A stretch of DNA of 5,899 nucleotides from Treponema sp. GTDB taxonomy: Bacteria; Spirochaetota; Spirochaetia; Treponematales; Breznakiellaceae. Position numbers and translations under genes: made by a program. The notes beneath the pieces were generated by a model that saw only the letters and a program-made list of their open reading frames with translations, searched no databases and had not been told where the DNA came from. The stretch lies in NCBI GenBank assembly GCA_031266635.1, contig JAISAN010000039.1:1-5899 (forward strand), read 5' to 3'. Shown here piece by piece: positions 1 to 5,837 of this stretch; positions within the stretch are counted from its first letter, which is position 1; each line of letters opens with the position of its first letter.

Positions 1-71
1 GGGACCTGCCGAATCTGCTGGAGTGTTACCGAATCATAGCCGGCGCCGAACCAGCGCATAGTCATTAACAT
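1..71 (-). CDS. uxuA: Mannonate dehydratase, N-terminal 23 codons (partial, cut by window edge)
   Basis: Reading the minus strand from the ATG at 71 gives an open frame to the window edge that begins MLMTMRWFGAGYDSVTLQQI and continues RQV. The pattern Arg-Trp-Phe/Tyr-Gly-x-Gly-x-Asp-Ser/Thr-Val-Thr-Leu-x-x-Ile-Arg-Gln is the typical N-terminus of mannonate dehydratase (UxuA), which converts D-mannonate to 2-keto-3-deoxy-D-gluconate in the cytoplasm during glucuronate degradation. An AGAGGA ribosome-binding site (79-84) lies 7 bases before the ATG at 71; in-frame ATGs at 65 and 59 are alternatives. The gene follows the corrinoid protein by 89 bases on the same strand, with a hairpin between them. 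No catalytic residue is visible in so short a piece, so the call rests on the N-terminal signature recalled from family members. Confidence 0.8.
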   Translation of the reverse strand, partial: MLMTMRWFGAGYDSVTLQQIRQV

Positions 72-78
72 ATTATTA

Positions 79-84
79 TCCTCT
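79..84 (-). promoter_or_regulatory. Ribosome-binding site of uxuA
   Basis: AGAGGA on the minus strand, 7 bases before the ATG at 71. It supports translation of the truncated gene at the window edge and favours that ATG over the two in-frame ATGs just downstream. Confidence 0.6.
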
Positions 85-106
85 ATTTTTTACGCACGAG
101 ATAAAA

Positions 107-137
107 TTCCCCCAAAACATACGCGCATTTTGGGGAA
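107..137 (-). terminator. Terminator-like or attenuator hairpin between the corrinoid gene and uxuA
   Basis: CCCCAAAA (110-117) pairs with TTTTGGGG (128-135) around a 10-base loop; two further A-T pairs form if one C is bulged. On the minus strand the stem is followed by AATTTTATC, a short and impure T-run. It sits 24 bases past the stop of the corrinoid gene. It could be a weak rho-independent terminator giving partial read-through to uxuA, or an RNA processing/stability hairpin. No convincing promoter for uxuA was seen after it, which favours read-through. Confidence 0.45.
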
Positions 138-160
138 ATCTCCGCTAATCTGGAAATGAT

Positions 161-793
161 TCAGGCAATCAGCTTCTTTGCCACTACCGCGGCGCCCCCC
201 GCATCGGGAGCGTATCCGTCCGCACCGATTTGATCGGCATATTCCTGGGTAATGGGGGCGCCCCCCACGATAATTTTGAATTCCCTGGGGATGGAAGCTT
301 CAATCACCTCGATTGCCGTTTTCATGGCCGGCATGGTGGTGGTAAGCAGGGCCGAAAGGGCCAGGATTTTGGTATCCGGGTTTTGTTTCAGGGCCTCGAC
401 AAAGGTCTCCGGCGCCACATCCACACCCAGATCAATAACTTCAAAACCGGCACTTTCTATCATCATGGCCACCAGGTTTTTGCCGATGTCGTGCATATCC
501 CCCGCCACCGAACCGATAATACACTTGCCCAGGCTTGTACCCGCCTGGCTGGAAAGCCGGGGTTTCAATACCTCCACGCCCTTTTTCATGGCCTTGGCGG
601 CGATCAGCATTTCAGGAACAAAAATTTCCCCGTCCCTGAATTTATTCCCCACGATTCCCATGGTGCCGATCATCCCCTCATTCAAAATTATCAGGGGATC
701 AACGCCTTCCGCCAGAGCTTCTTCCACAAGACCGGCCACAATTTTCAGTTTCCCCCCTTCCACTGCCTGGGCAACTTCTTCAAGCTTCGACAT
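161..793 (-). CDS. Corrinoid (cobalamin-binding) protein of a methyltransferase system, MtaC/MtbC/MtvC type
   Basis: A 210-residue cytoplasmic corrinoid protein, the usual length for this family. Residues 1-88 form the helical cap domain and 89-210 the Rossmann-like B12-binding domain. The base-off/His-on signature Asp-x-His-x-x-Gly is at D99, H101 and G104, so H101 should be the lower axial ligand to cobalt. The other B12-loop motifs are present: Ser-x-Leu at 147-149 and Gly-Gly at 177-178, followed by GADGYAPDA at 190-198. It carries the methyl group as methyl-Co(III) between the URO-D-like methyltransferase and the pterin methyltransferase encoded just upstream. The ATG at 793 has an excellent AAGGAGGA site (801-808) 7 bases away. 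The gap to the upstream stop is 52 bases. The exact subfamily (methanol, methylamine, O-methyl) cannot be read from this protein alone. Confidence 0.95.
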   Translation of the reverse strand: MSKLEEVAQAVEGGKLKIVAGLVEEALAEGVDPLIILNEGMIGTMGIVGNKFRDGEIFVPEMLIAAKAMKKGVEVLKPRLSSQAGTSLGKCIIGSVAGDMHDIGKNLVAMMIESAGFEVIDLGVDVAPETFVEALKQNPDTKILALSALLTTTMPAMKTAIEVIEASIPREFKIIVGGAPITQEYADQIGADGYAPDAGGAAVVAKKLIA

Positions 794-845
794 ACCGGCG
801 TCCTCCTTGTTTCAATGTTATATTAATCTGCCGCCTCCCTGAAGT

Positions 846-1643
846 TCAAGTACCAAAAAGTCCCGCCCTGAAGGCGCTGATATATTCCATGCAGAATTCA
901 TCCTGCCCCAGCAGGGCCTCCGCCGCGTAAAGCAGCCCCCGCATATCCCGGTTGAGGGGATCAAGAATCGCGCTGTCCATTCCCGCCTGCATGGCTAAAA
1001 CAATAAAACCCTGGTTCACATATTTTCTGATCGGCAGATTAAAGGAAACATTGCTCGCCGCGCCGATAACATGAATATCCGCCTGGCGTTCCTTTATCTT
1101 TTTTATGGTGCTGAGCACCACCGCAACACCATCCTCGGAGGTACAGAGCATTTCTACCAGCGGGTCAATATACAGATGGGAACTTGGAATCTTATAGGTT
1201 TCGGCCTTCTTGAGGATCGTTTCAAGGACCGTCAGCCTTTTCTCCGCGTTTTTGGGAATCCCCGAATCATCGCAGAGCAGGGCGATACATTTCCAGTCCG
1301 TCCCGGCGATGGCCGGAAACACGTCTTCTATTTTGGTTCCTTCGCCGGACACCGAATTGACAAGCCCCGGCTTTTTGCAGAGCCGTATAGCCTGGGCGCA
1401 GTGTTTGGCGTTGGGGCTGTCAATGGAAATAGGCGTATCCGTTACTTCCTGAACCAGGCCGATCAGCCAGGCCAGAACTTCCATCTCCGCGTCCCCCGGC
1501 GCCGAAGCGCATACATCAATAAACGCCGCCCCCGCGTCGGATTGTTTTTTGGCCAAATTACGGATAAAATCCGCGTTTTTTTCCGAAATCGCTTTAGATA
1601 CCGAGGGAATAGAGCCGTTGATTTTTTCTCCTACTATTATCAT
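846..1643 (-). CDS. Methyltetrahydrofolate:corrinoid methyltransferase (MT II; AcsE/MtgA-like)
   Basis: A 265-residue pterin-binding TIM-barrel protein, the same length class as AcsE. It opens with the family signature MIIVGEKINGSIPS. Residues matching the AcsE pterin-binding positions are visible: D75 in PISIDSPN, N96 in GLVNSVSGEG, D160 in LYIDPL and N198 in ASNVSFN. It should move a methyl group between the corrinoid protein and tetrahydrofolate; beside a substrate methyltransferase the likely direction is methyl-corrinoid to THF, delivering methyl-THF to one-carbon metabolism. The DVCAS sequence near residue 43, where AcsE has a DLNVG-like stretch, resembles the MtgA/MtqA-type enzymes of demethylating anaerobes more than AcsE (recalled, not searched). 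The ATG at 1643 has AAAGGGG (1650-1656) 6 bases upstream. It starts 26 bases after the URO-D-like gene. Dihydropteroate synthase is unlikely because of the neighbours and the N-terminus. Confidence 0.9.
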   Translation of the reverse strand: MIIVGEKINGSIPSVSKAISEKNADFIRNLAKKQSDAGAAFIDVCASAPGDAEMEVLAWLIGLVQEVTDTPISIDSPNAKHCAQAIRLCKKPGLVNSVSGEGTKIEDVFPAIAGTDWKCIALLCDDSGIPKNAEKRLTVLETILKKAETYKIPSSHLYIDPLVEMLCTSEDGVAVVLSTIKKIKERQADIHVIGAASNVSFNLPIRKYVNQGFIVLAMQAGMDSAILDPLNRDMRGLLYAAEALLGQDEFCMEYISAFRAGLFGT

Positions 1644-1669
1644 ATCTTACCCCTTTGTTCCACCGGACC

Positions 1670-2731
1670 TTATTTTGACAGGATCTGGTGAAGCGCCTCG
1701 CCGTACGCAATCGCTTCTTCCGTAGTGGGTTTTGAGGTCTGAATAAACAGGCCCTTCCGGCCAAAAAAGTCGAGCAGTTTTTGCGAATACTCCACCATGT
1801 CCACGTTGGTATCCTGGAGGTGATCCCAATAATTGTGGCGCAGGCAGAGGACCGTTTTCCCCGCCACCGCGTCCCGGACCTTTCCCCAATCCGGAACCTG
1901 GGGAATGGTAAAATCCAGCCCCCGCAGACCGCTTGTTTCCATCATAACCGCCGCCACATTCTGCACATTCCCGCAGGAATGAATCACAATTCCCCCCGCG
2001 GCTTCGGAAATTTTATTGTTGTACTTTACGCCGAACTCCCGGTAAAGCTTGGGCGAAAGCAGGGCCGCGGTGTCGTCGCTTATCCTGATACCCACTTCCC
2101 GGGGGATATGCCACGCCTCGTGGCTTATACTGTAGAAATTTGTGAGCCGCTTAAGCTGCTCTTTGATATACTGAATCGTCGCTTCCGTTACCTTTTCCAA
2201 AAGGGCGTGAACCTCGTCGGGAAATTCCAGGGTCGCCTCCACAAAAGAAGTATAATCCCAGATAAGGGACGCGGTAACCAGCGGCGAAGGAACATTGACC
2301 ACCCGCAGCGGTATGTCGGAATGGCTTTGCATATACTCAAGGCGTTTCCAGGCGTCCGCATACACCGGGTTATTCACCGGATCGGGCAGTTCCAGCTTAT
2401 ATACATCGTCAACGTTTTCCTCCCGGATAAGCGCCGTGATCCAGGGATCCGCCTCGTTGTTTACCTTGTATTCGCAGCCAAAGGCGGCGGCCACAATGCC
2501 GATGCCCTTGTTCGGCTTGATATTGGGAAAGCCGTAATCGTAAATACCTTCCCGTTTCGCGCTGAAATCCTCGGCCCATTTTATTTCCGCGTCATCATCG
2601 TAAAAATAGTCTTTTGTCGCCCCGTGAAAAGGCCCAACCTCAACGAAAAAGGGAACCTCATCAACATCTTCAAGCCGCCAGTTTGCCGCGATCCGGCTTT
2701 TTTTGGTTTCAATATCCAGAATTTCGCTCAC
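1670..2731 (-). CDS. URO-D superfamily corrinoid methyltransferase (substrate-side MT I, probable O-demethylase)
   Basis: A 353-residue cytoplasmic TIM-barrel protein of the uroporphyrinogen decarboxylase superfamily, which includes MtaA/MtbA/CmuA and bacterial O-demethylase methyltransferases. The stretch REVGIRISDDTAALLSPKLY (211-230) is the typical central signature, and HSCGN at 251-255 is the His-x-Cys zinc element of the methyltransferase branch. True HemE is excluded in my view because the N-terminal substrate motif with the Arg-Gln-Ala-Gly-Arg core is absent. The second cysteine of MtaA-type proteins (Pro-Gly-Cys-Gly region) appears replaced: this part reads GLFIQTSKP (327-335). C296, H299 and H304 are possible alternative ligands. 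Next to a corrinoid protein and an MT II, its job is presumably to take a methyl group from an imported substrate and load it on the corrinoid. It starts with GTG, supported by a perfect AAGGAGGT (2738-2745) 6 bases upstream. The substrate is unknown; a methoxylated sugar acid is inferred from neighbours. Confidence 0.85.
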   Translation of the reverse strand: MSEILDIETKKSRIAANWRLEDVDEVPFFVEVGPFHGATKDYFYDDDAEIKWAEDFSAKREGIYDYGFPNIKPNKGIGIVAAAFGCEYKVNNEADPWITALIREENVDDVYKLELPDPVNNPVYADAWKRLEYMQSHSDIPLRVVNVPSPLVTASLIWDYTSFVEATLEFPDEVHALLEKVTEATIQYIKEQLKRLTNFYSISHEAWHIPREVGIRISDDTAALLSPKLYREFGVKYNNKISEAAGGIVIHSCGNVQNVAAVMMETSGLRGLDFTIPQVPDWGKVRDAVAGKTVLCLRHNYWDHLQDTNVDMVEYSQKLLDFFGRKGLFIQTSKPTTEEAIAYGEALHQILSK

Positions 2732-2737
2732 GATATA

Positions 2738-2745
2738 ACCTCCTT
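2738..2745 (-). promoter_or_regulatory. Strong Shine-Dalgarno fixing a GTG start
   Basis: AAGGAGGT on the minus strand lies 6 bases before the GTG at 2731. It decides the start of the URO-D-like gene, which has no ATG there, and suggests strong translation of the first methyltransferase gene. Confidence 0.8.
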
Positions 2746-2749
2746 GGTA

Positions 2750-2765
2750 GGTATCATATCATACC
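2750..2765. repeat. Near-palindrome GGTATCATATCATACC, possible operator
   Basis: The outer arms GGTAT and ATACC and the inner ATAT are symmetric; only one base pair (C opposite C) breaks the dyad. It overlaps the possible -10 region upstream of the URO-D-like gene and could bind a dimeric regulator. No regulator gene is in the window. Confidence 0.3.
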
Positions 2766-2787
2766 ATATTATCAAGGACTGCCACAA
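2753..2787 (-). promoter_or_regulatory. Possible promoter for the methyltransferase module
   Basis: In the 107-base gap between dctM and the URO-D-like gene, the minus strand carries TTGTGG (2782-2787) and, 18 bases on, TATGAT (2758-2763), with a second overlapping TATGAT at 2753-2758. These resemble -35 and -10 boxes. The 16-base near-palindrome at 2750-2765 covers both -10 candidates. If real, it would let the methyltransferase genes be transcribed apart from the transporter. Evidence is by eye only. Confidence 0.35.
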
Positions 2788-2838
2788 GGCCGATTTTTAT
2801 TCGTGGGTTTAATACCCCGGCGCTTGCCGCGCGGAGGC

Positions 2839-4128
2839 TTATTTGCCGAAGATCATGTTGGGAATCCAGAGTATCAGGTCGGGAAGAAAAACCAGAAGCG
2901 CCAGTTCCGCAAAAACCGCTCCCATGAAGGGCAGGCTTGCCCAGGCATATTCTTCCGGGGGACAATCTATGATGCCGCACACCGTATACAGCGCCGAACC
3001 TATTGGCGGAGTCATCACCCCCAGGGTAACCATAGTGGCCATAAGGACCCCAAAATGCACAGGGTCCATGCCAACCTTGATCACCATGGGGAGGAAAATA
3101 GGGGTTAAAAGAAGGAAATTAACATTGCTGTCCACGAACATCCCGGAAATAAACAAAAAACCCAGGATAATCAGGGTAAGGAGATAGGGATTATCGGTAA
3201 TACCGAAGATAAAATTGCTTAACGTAACCGGGAGCTGCACCCAGGTTATGGCATAGCTGAAAGGCCCTGACATGGCAATGATCAACATAATAGCCCCATT
3301 ATCCTTAAATGAAGTTACCAGGGCCTGTTTAAATTTTTCCCAGCTAAGCTCTTTATAGACAAATTTACCGATGATGATGGCGTAAACCACGGCAAAGGCC
3401 CCGGATTCTGACGCGGTAAAAAGACCAAAACGGATACCGACAATCAATATCACCGGGAACAGCAGGGCCCAGATGGAATCCCTGAGATTATTGGCAAGCT
3501 CTTTCAGGGTAAGTTTCGCCGCTTCAGGCCGCGGGGGGTCGTATTTTTTTATCCGGGAAGTGATGGTGGTGGTGGACATCAAAAAAAGCATCATCAAAAT
3601 GCCGGGAATTATGCCTGCGGCAAAAAGCCGGCCTATGGAAACCTCGCCGACAAAACCAAAGATAATGAGTCCCAGGCTCGGCGGGATGGTGGCGGTAATC
3701 AGGGCCGTGATACAGTTAATCGCGCAGATATACCCCTTGCCATACCCGAGGCGCATCATTTCGGGGGCCAGAATCCGGGTTTCCATGGCGGCGTCCGCGG
3801 TAGCCGACCCCGACACGCCCCCCATGAGGGTGCTCATAACCACGCTGATTTGGGCGGTGCCGCCATACATCCGGCGGGTAAGGAGCCGGGCCAGGTCCAG
3901 GAGCCGGCGGGTAATCCCCGACACGTTCATCAAATTTCCGGCGAAGATAAAAAACGGTACGGCGAGAAACGCGAAAGACTGGCTCTGGGAAACGATCTGC
4001 TGAACCACAATTTCCGGGGGCAGAACCGGCGTTACTATGAAGTAAACCATTCCCGCAATGCCGATCACAAAAGCAATGGGCATACCCAGGGCAAGAAACA
4101 AAACAAAACAAAATAATAAAAAACTCAC
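2839..4128 (-). CDS. dctM: TRAP transporter large permease, DctM family
   Basis: A 429-residue integral membrane protein, the normal length for the 4TMS-plus large TRAP subunit that forms the elevator-type transport domain driven by a sodium gradient. Family motifs are clear: GMPIAFVIG (15-23), PFFIFAGNLM (58-67), GGVSGSATADAA (103-114), IPPSLGLIIFG (148-158), a long AAGIIPG segment (170-176) and DPVHFGVLMATMVTLGVMTP (355-374). Hydrophobic segments run through the whole protein. It starts with GTG at 4128, which overlaps the dctQ stop by four bases (GTGA), and has GGGGAG 6 bases upstream. This coupling is typical of dctQM pairs. DctM sequences do not reveal the substrate; that depends on DctP. 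After its stop a 107-base gap separates it from the methyltransferase genes. Confidence 0.95.
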   Translation of the reverse strand: MSFLLFCFVLFLALGMPIAFVIGIAGMVYFIVTPVLPPEIVVQQIVSQSQSFAFLAVPFFIFAGNLMNVSGITRRLLDLARLLTRRMYGGTAQISVVMSTLMGGVSGSATADAAMETRILAPEMMRLGYGKGYICAINCITALITATIPPSLGLIIFGFVGEVSIGRLFAAGIIPGILMMLFLMSTTTITSRIKKYDPPRPEAAKLTLKELANNLRDSIWALLFPVILIVGIRFGLFTASESGAFAVVYAIIIGKFVYKELSWEKFKQALVTSFKDNGAIMLIIAMSGPFSYAITWVQLPVTLSNFIFGITDNPYLLTLIILGFLFISGMFVDSNVNFLLLTPIFLPMVIKVGMDPVHFGVLMATMVTLGVMTPPIGSALYTVCGIIDCPPEEYAWASLPFMGAVFAELALLVFLPDLILWIPNMIFGK

Positions 4129-4604
4129 CTGCCGCTCCCCTGGATAAAATTCAACACACAGCGCCTGATTTTAATAATGGTAGAAACTGCCATCGAAGCC
4201 GCCGCGAAAACAATGCTGACGGTTACCAGTGAATACGGAATGGGTATGGACTGGTATCGCCTGATCCATTCCGACTTCGCCAGCCTGACGCCAAAAAATA
4301 CAATAGCTCCCAGGGCAGTCAATATAATCAGAAATATCATAATCTGAACAATTATCCGGATTTTTCCGGGCAGGTTCCGGGTTAACAGATCTATACCGAC
4401 AAGCTGTCCCGAACGGTAGGCAACATCGGCGCCCATAAACGCGGTCCATGCCAGAAGAAGCATCGCCATATCAATATTCCAGGCCACAGAAACCCGGAAG
4501 AACCGCAGGATTGCCGATAAAAAAACAAGGGCTATCAAAAGGACAAAACCCGCCCCGCAGATGATCTCTTCGGCTTTACAAAAGAACCGGTAAATCTTTT
4601 TCAT
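4125..4604 (-). CDS. dctQ: TRAP transporter small permease, DctQ family
   Basis: A 159-residue membrane protein with four hydrophobic segments at about residues 14-36, 44-62, 84-106 and 123-145, the standard DctQ layout. The conserved stretch around TM2, LLLAWTAFMGADVAYRSGQL (49-68), with W53, G58-A59, R64 and G66, matches the family. It pairs with DctM in the inner membrane as a scaffold for the elevator domain. I chose the ATG at 4604, giving MKKIYRFFCKAEE, because GGAG lies just upstream and the protein then begins like other DctQ proteins. The frame stays open to an ATG at 4652, but that start would add 16 non-family residues and would lie inside the loop of an intercistronic hairpin. The gene follows dctP by 67 bases and overlaps dctM by 4. 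Confidence 0.92.
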   Translation of the reverse strand: MKKIYRFFCKAEEIICGAGFVLLIALVFLSAILRFFRVSVAWNIDMAMLLLAWTAFMGADVAYRSGQLVGIDLLTRNLPGKIRIIVQIMIFLIILTALGAIVFFGVRLAKSEWIRRYQSIPIPYSLVTVSIVFAAASMAVSTIIKIRRCVLNFIQGSGR

Positions 4605-4639
4605 ATAAACTCCACGGGGCGGCAGAGAAATTGAAGGGG

Positions 4640-4662
4640 AGCCGGACCCCATGTATCCGGCT
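4640..4662 (-). promoter_or_regulatory. Intercistronic stem-loop between dctP and dctQ
   Basis: AGCCGGA (4640-4646) and TCCGGCT (4656-4662) form a perfect 7-base-pair stem with a 9-base loop, and two further G-C pairs are possible beyond one mismatch on the minus strand. No T-run follows, so it is not a classical terminator. Placed directly after the dctP stop, it may protect the dctP part of the message or reduce read-through, giving more binding protein than permease. Confidence 0.5.
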
Positions 4663-4671
4663 TCCGCGCCT

Positions 4672-5673
4672 TTACATCCCTAACTCCCGGAACAGTCTGT
4701 CTTTGAGGCCCCTGGTCAATTTCAGATCATTATTGGTATAAAGTGGAGCAATGGCGTTCTCAAACTCGGTTAAATTAGGCTCGGTAATGGTTACTCCCTT
4801 GCTCCTGAATCCGTCATAATATCCCTGTTCTTCCCCGGCAATGATACCCGAATATTTTGTTACGGTATCATATACGGTTTTAAGAAACAGTTCCCGGTCA
4901 GCGGCGGGCATACTGTCGATCAGGGATTTTCCGCATACAAAACTGCTCTGAAGCATAAAATGTTTTGTCAGGGCCAGATACTTGGTCACTTCGTAAAGCC
5001 GGTAACTGTCGGCGGTGGAAGCCTGGATTTCGCAGCCGTCAAGGGTTTTTGCCTGGATGCCGGCATAAATGTCGGTAGCGTTTACGGTAGTCTGGGCATA
5101 GCCGAGGTATTTGGCCAGGGCCTGACCAATGGCGTTGCCAAAACCCCGGACCCGGAGACCGGAAAGATCGCTTACCTTGTTGACCGGCCTGATGGTATAA
5201 AAACTGCGGAAACCATTGAACATATCGGCGATGAGTACAATACCCTTTTTCTCAAGTTCCGCCTGCCATTCTTTGTACAGGGAAGTATGGGGGAGCTTTT
5301 CCAGAATTTTGTAATCCATAAGCACATACGGCGCCATGAGAATATTGAGGTCGGGAATATTGAACTGGCTTGCGAGCCGTCCGGGATCGGAAGGTATCAC
5401 CAGGTTTACTCCCAGCCGGGCCTGGGTTACCAGGTTATCGGTATCGCCGGGGAGCTGCCCGGCAACATAAACTTTCACGTCAAAGCGGCCGGTGGCGTTA
5501 AGAATTTCCGCCGCTTCAAGCATCATCCGGCTTTGGCCGCTGGTGGCGCCTTCGGTTCCCGCAAAGGTAACCGCTATCCTGGACCCGGCCTGAGCGCCGC
5601 CTTTTTTTTCACAGCCGGCAAGACTTATCAAGGGAACAAACGCCGCCGCCAACAGAATTTTCGCCAGTTTCAT
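4672..5673 (-). CDS. dctP: TRAP transporter substrate-binding lipoprotein, DctP family
   Basis: A 333-residue precursor of the extracytoplasmic solute-binding protein of the TRAP system. The N-terminus is a lipoprotein signal: K2 and K5, a hydrophobic stretch to about residue 17, then the lipobox Leu-Ala-Gly-Cys with C21 as the lipidated residue. The DctP core is visible: GFRSFYTIRP (154-163), then SDLSGLRVRG (168-177), where R176 fits the conserved arginine that binds the substrate carboxylate, then TDIYAGIQAKTLDGCEIQ (200-217), matching the usual Tyr-x-Ala-Leu-Gln...Asp-Gly-x-Glu motif. The ligand should therefore be an organic acid. The ATG at 5673 has AGGAGG 7 bases upstream and puts the signal peptide at the N-terminus; the frame extends to an ATG at 5724, but this would prepend 17 charged residues and overlaps a hairpin. 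It is the first gene of the cluster. With uxuA downstream, a uronate or modified uronate is a reasonable but unproven ligand. Confidence 0.93.
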   Translation of the reverse strand: MKLAKILLAAAFVPLISLAGCEKKGGAQAGSRIAVTFAGTEGATSGQSRMMLEAAEILNATGRFDVKVYVAGQLPGDTDNLVTQARLGVNLVIPSDPGRLASQFNIPDLNILMAPYVLMDYKILEKLPHTSLYKEWQAELEKKGIVLIADMFNGFRSFYTIRPVNKVSDLSGLRVRGFGNAIGQALAKYLGYAQTTVNATDIYAGIQAKTLDGCEIQASTADSYRLYEVTKYLALTKHFMLQSSFVCGKSLIDSMPAADRELFLKTVYDTVTKYSGIIAGEEQGYYDGFRSKGVTITEPNLTEFENAIAPLYTNNDLKLTRGLKDRLFRELGM

Positions 5674-5680
5674 AAACCGT

Positions 5681-5686
5681 CCTCCT
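5681..5686 (-). promoter_or_regulatory. Ribosome-binding site of dctP
   Basis: AGGAGG on the minus strand, 7 bases before the ATG at 5673. It decides this start over the in-frame ATG at 5724. Confidence 0.8.
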
Positions 5687-5715
5687 GTAGTCTCACAAAA
5701 CACATACTGCCGGTC

Positions 5716-5743
5716 CTTTCTCAAAGCTTCAGCTTTGAGAAAG
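5716..5743. repeat. Perfect 12-base-pair hairpin in the dctP leader
   Basis: CTTTCTCAAAGC (5716-5727) and GCTTTGAGAAAG (5732-5743) are exact inverted repeats around a 4-base loop. In the minus-strand message it would lie about 30 bases before the dctP ribosome-binding site. No T-run follows on that strand, so it is more likely a stability or regulatory hairpin than a terminator. Its 8-base core TTGAGAAA recurs at 5773-5780. Confidence 0.7.
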
Positions 5744-5750
5744 ACGTAAA

Positions 5751-5832
5751 AGGTGGTTTCATAAAGCCGGCCTTGAGAAACCCAGAGTGTGTCAAAACCA
5801 ACCGGCTTCTGAAACCACCTCTTTTTATTTTA
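5751..5832 (+). terminator. Long inverted repeat followed by a T-run (plus-strand or bidirectional terminator)
   Basis: AGGTGGTTTCA (5751-5761) pairs with TGAAACCACCT (5810-5820), and after a small internal loop AAGCCGG (5764-5770) pairs with CCGGCTT (5802-5808): 18 pairs around a 31-base loop. CTTTTTATTTT follows on the plus strand, as in a rho-independent terminator. On the minus strand the stem is followed only by TTTT. No plus-strand gene precedes it, so it may be bidirectional and serve a gene beyond 5899, act as a leader element for dctP, or be a dispersed intergenic repeat. Confidence 0.55.
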
Positions 5833-5837
5833 GTATA
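5832..5837 (-). promoter_or_regulatory. Possible -10 box for the dctP operon
   Basis: TATACT on the minus strand is a good -10 match, but the base stretch at the expected -35 position (CTCCGG, 5855-5860) is poor, so an activator or another promoter may be needed. It lies inside an imperfect dyad, 5830-5852, with TTAG/CTAA ends and TACC/GGTA inner parts. Transcription from here would give a leader of roughly 150 bases containing both inverted repeats. Confidence 0.25.

Noticed and set aside
230..842. Two overlapping plus-strand open frames opposite the corrinoid gene
   Set aside because: Antisense to a protein with clear B12 motifs; neither frame shows any family feature.
846..1643. Dihydropteroate synthase
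   Set aside because: Shares the pterin-binding fold, but the VGEKING start, the AcsE-like D75/N96/D160/N198 set and the corrinoid protein next door point to a methyltransferase.
1670..2731. Uroporphyrinogen decarboxylase (hemE) for haem synthesis
   Set aside because: The N-terminal Arg-Gln-Ala-Gly-Arg motif of true HemE is absent, HSCG is present, and the neighbours are methyl transfer proteins.
1781..2812. Plus-strand open frame of 343 codons opposite the URO-D-like gene
   Set aside because: It runs antisense to a clear family protein, has arginine/proline-rich low-sense composition, and shows no domain; it is a shadow of the coding strand.
5674..5724. Longer dctP start at the ATG at 5724
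   Set aside because: It would place 17 charged residues before a lipoprotein signal and overlap a hairpin; the ATG at 5673 has an AGGAGG site at correct spacing.
5790..5795. Consensus -35 TTGACA on the minus strand in the loop of the long inverted repeat
   Set aside because: At 16-18 bases downstream there is only GC-rich sequence with no -10 match.
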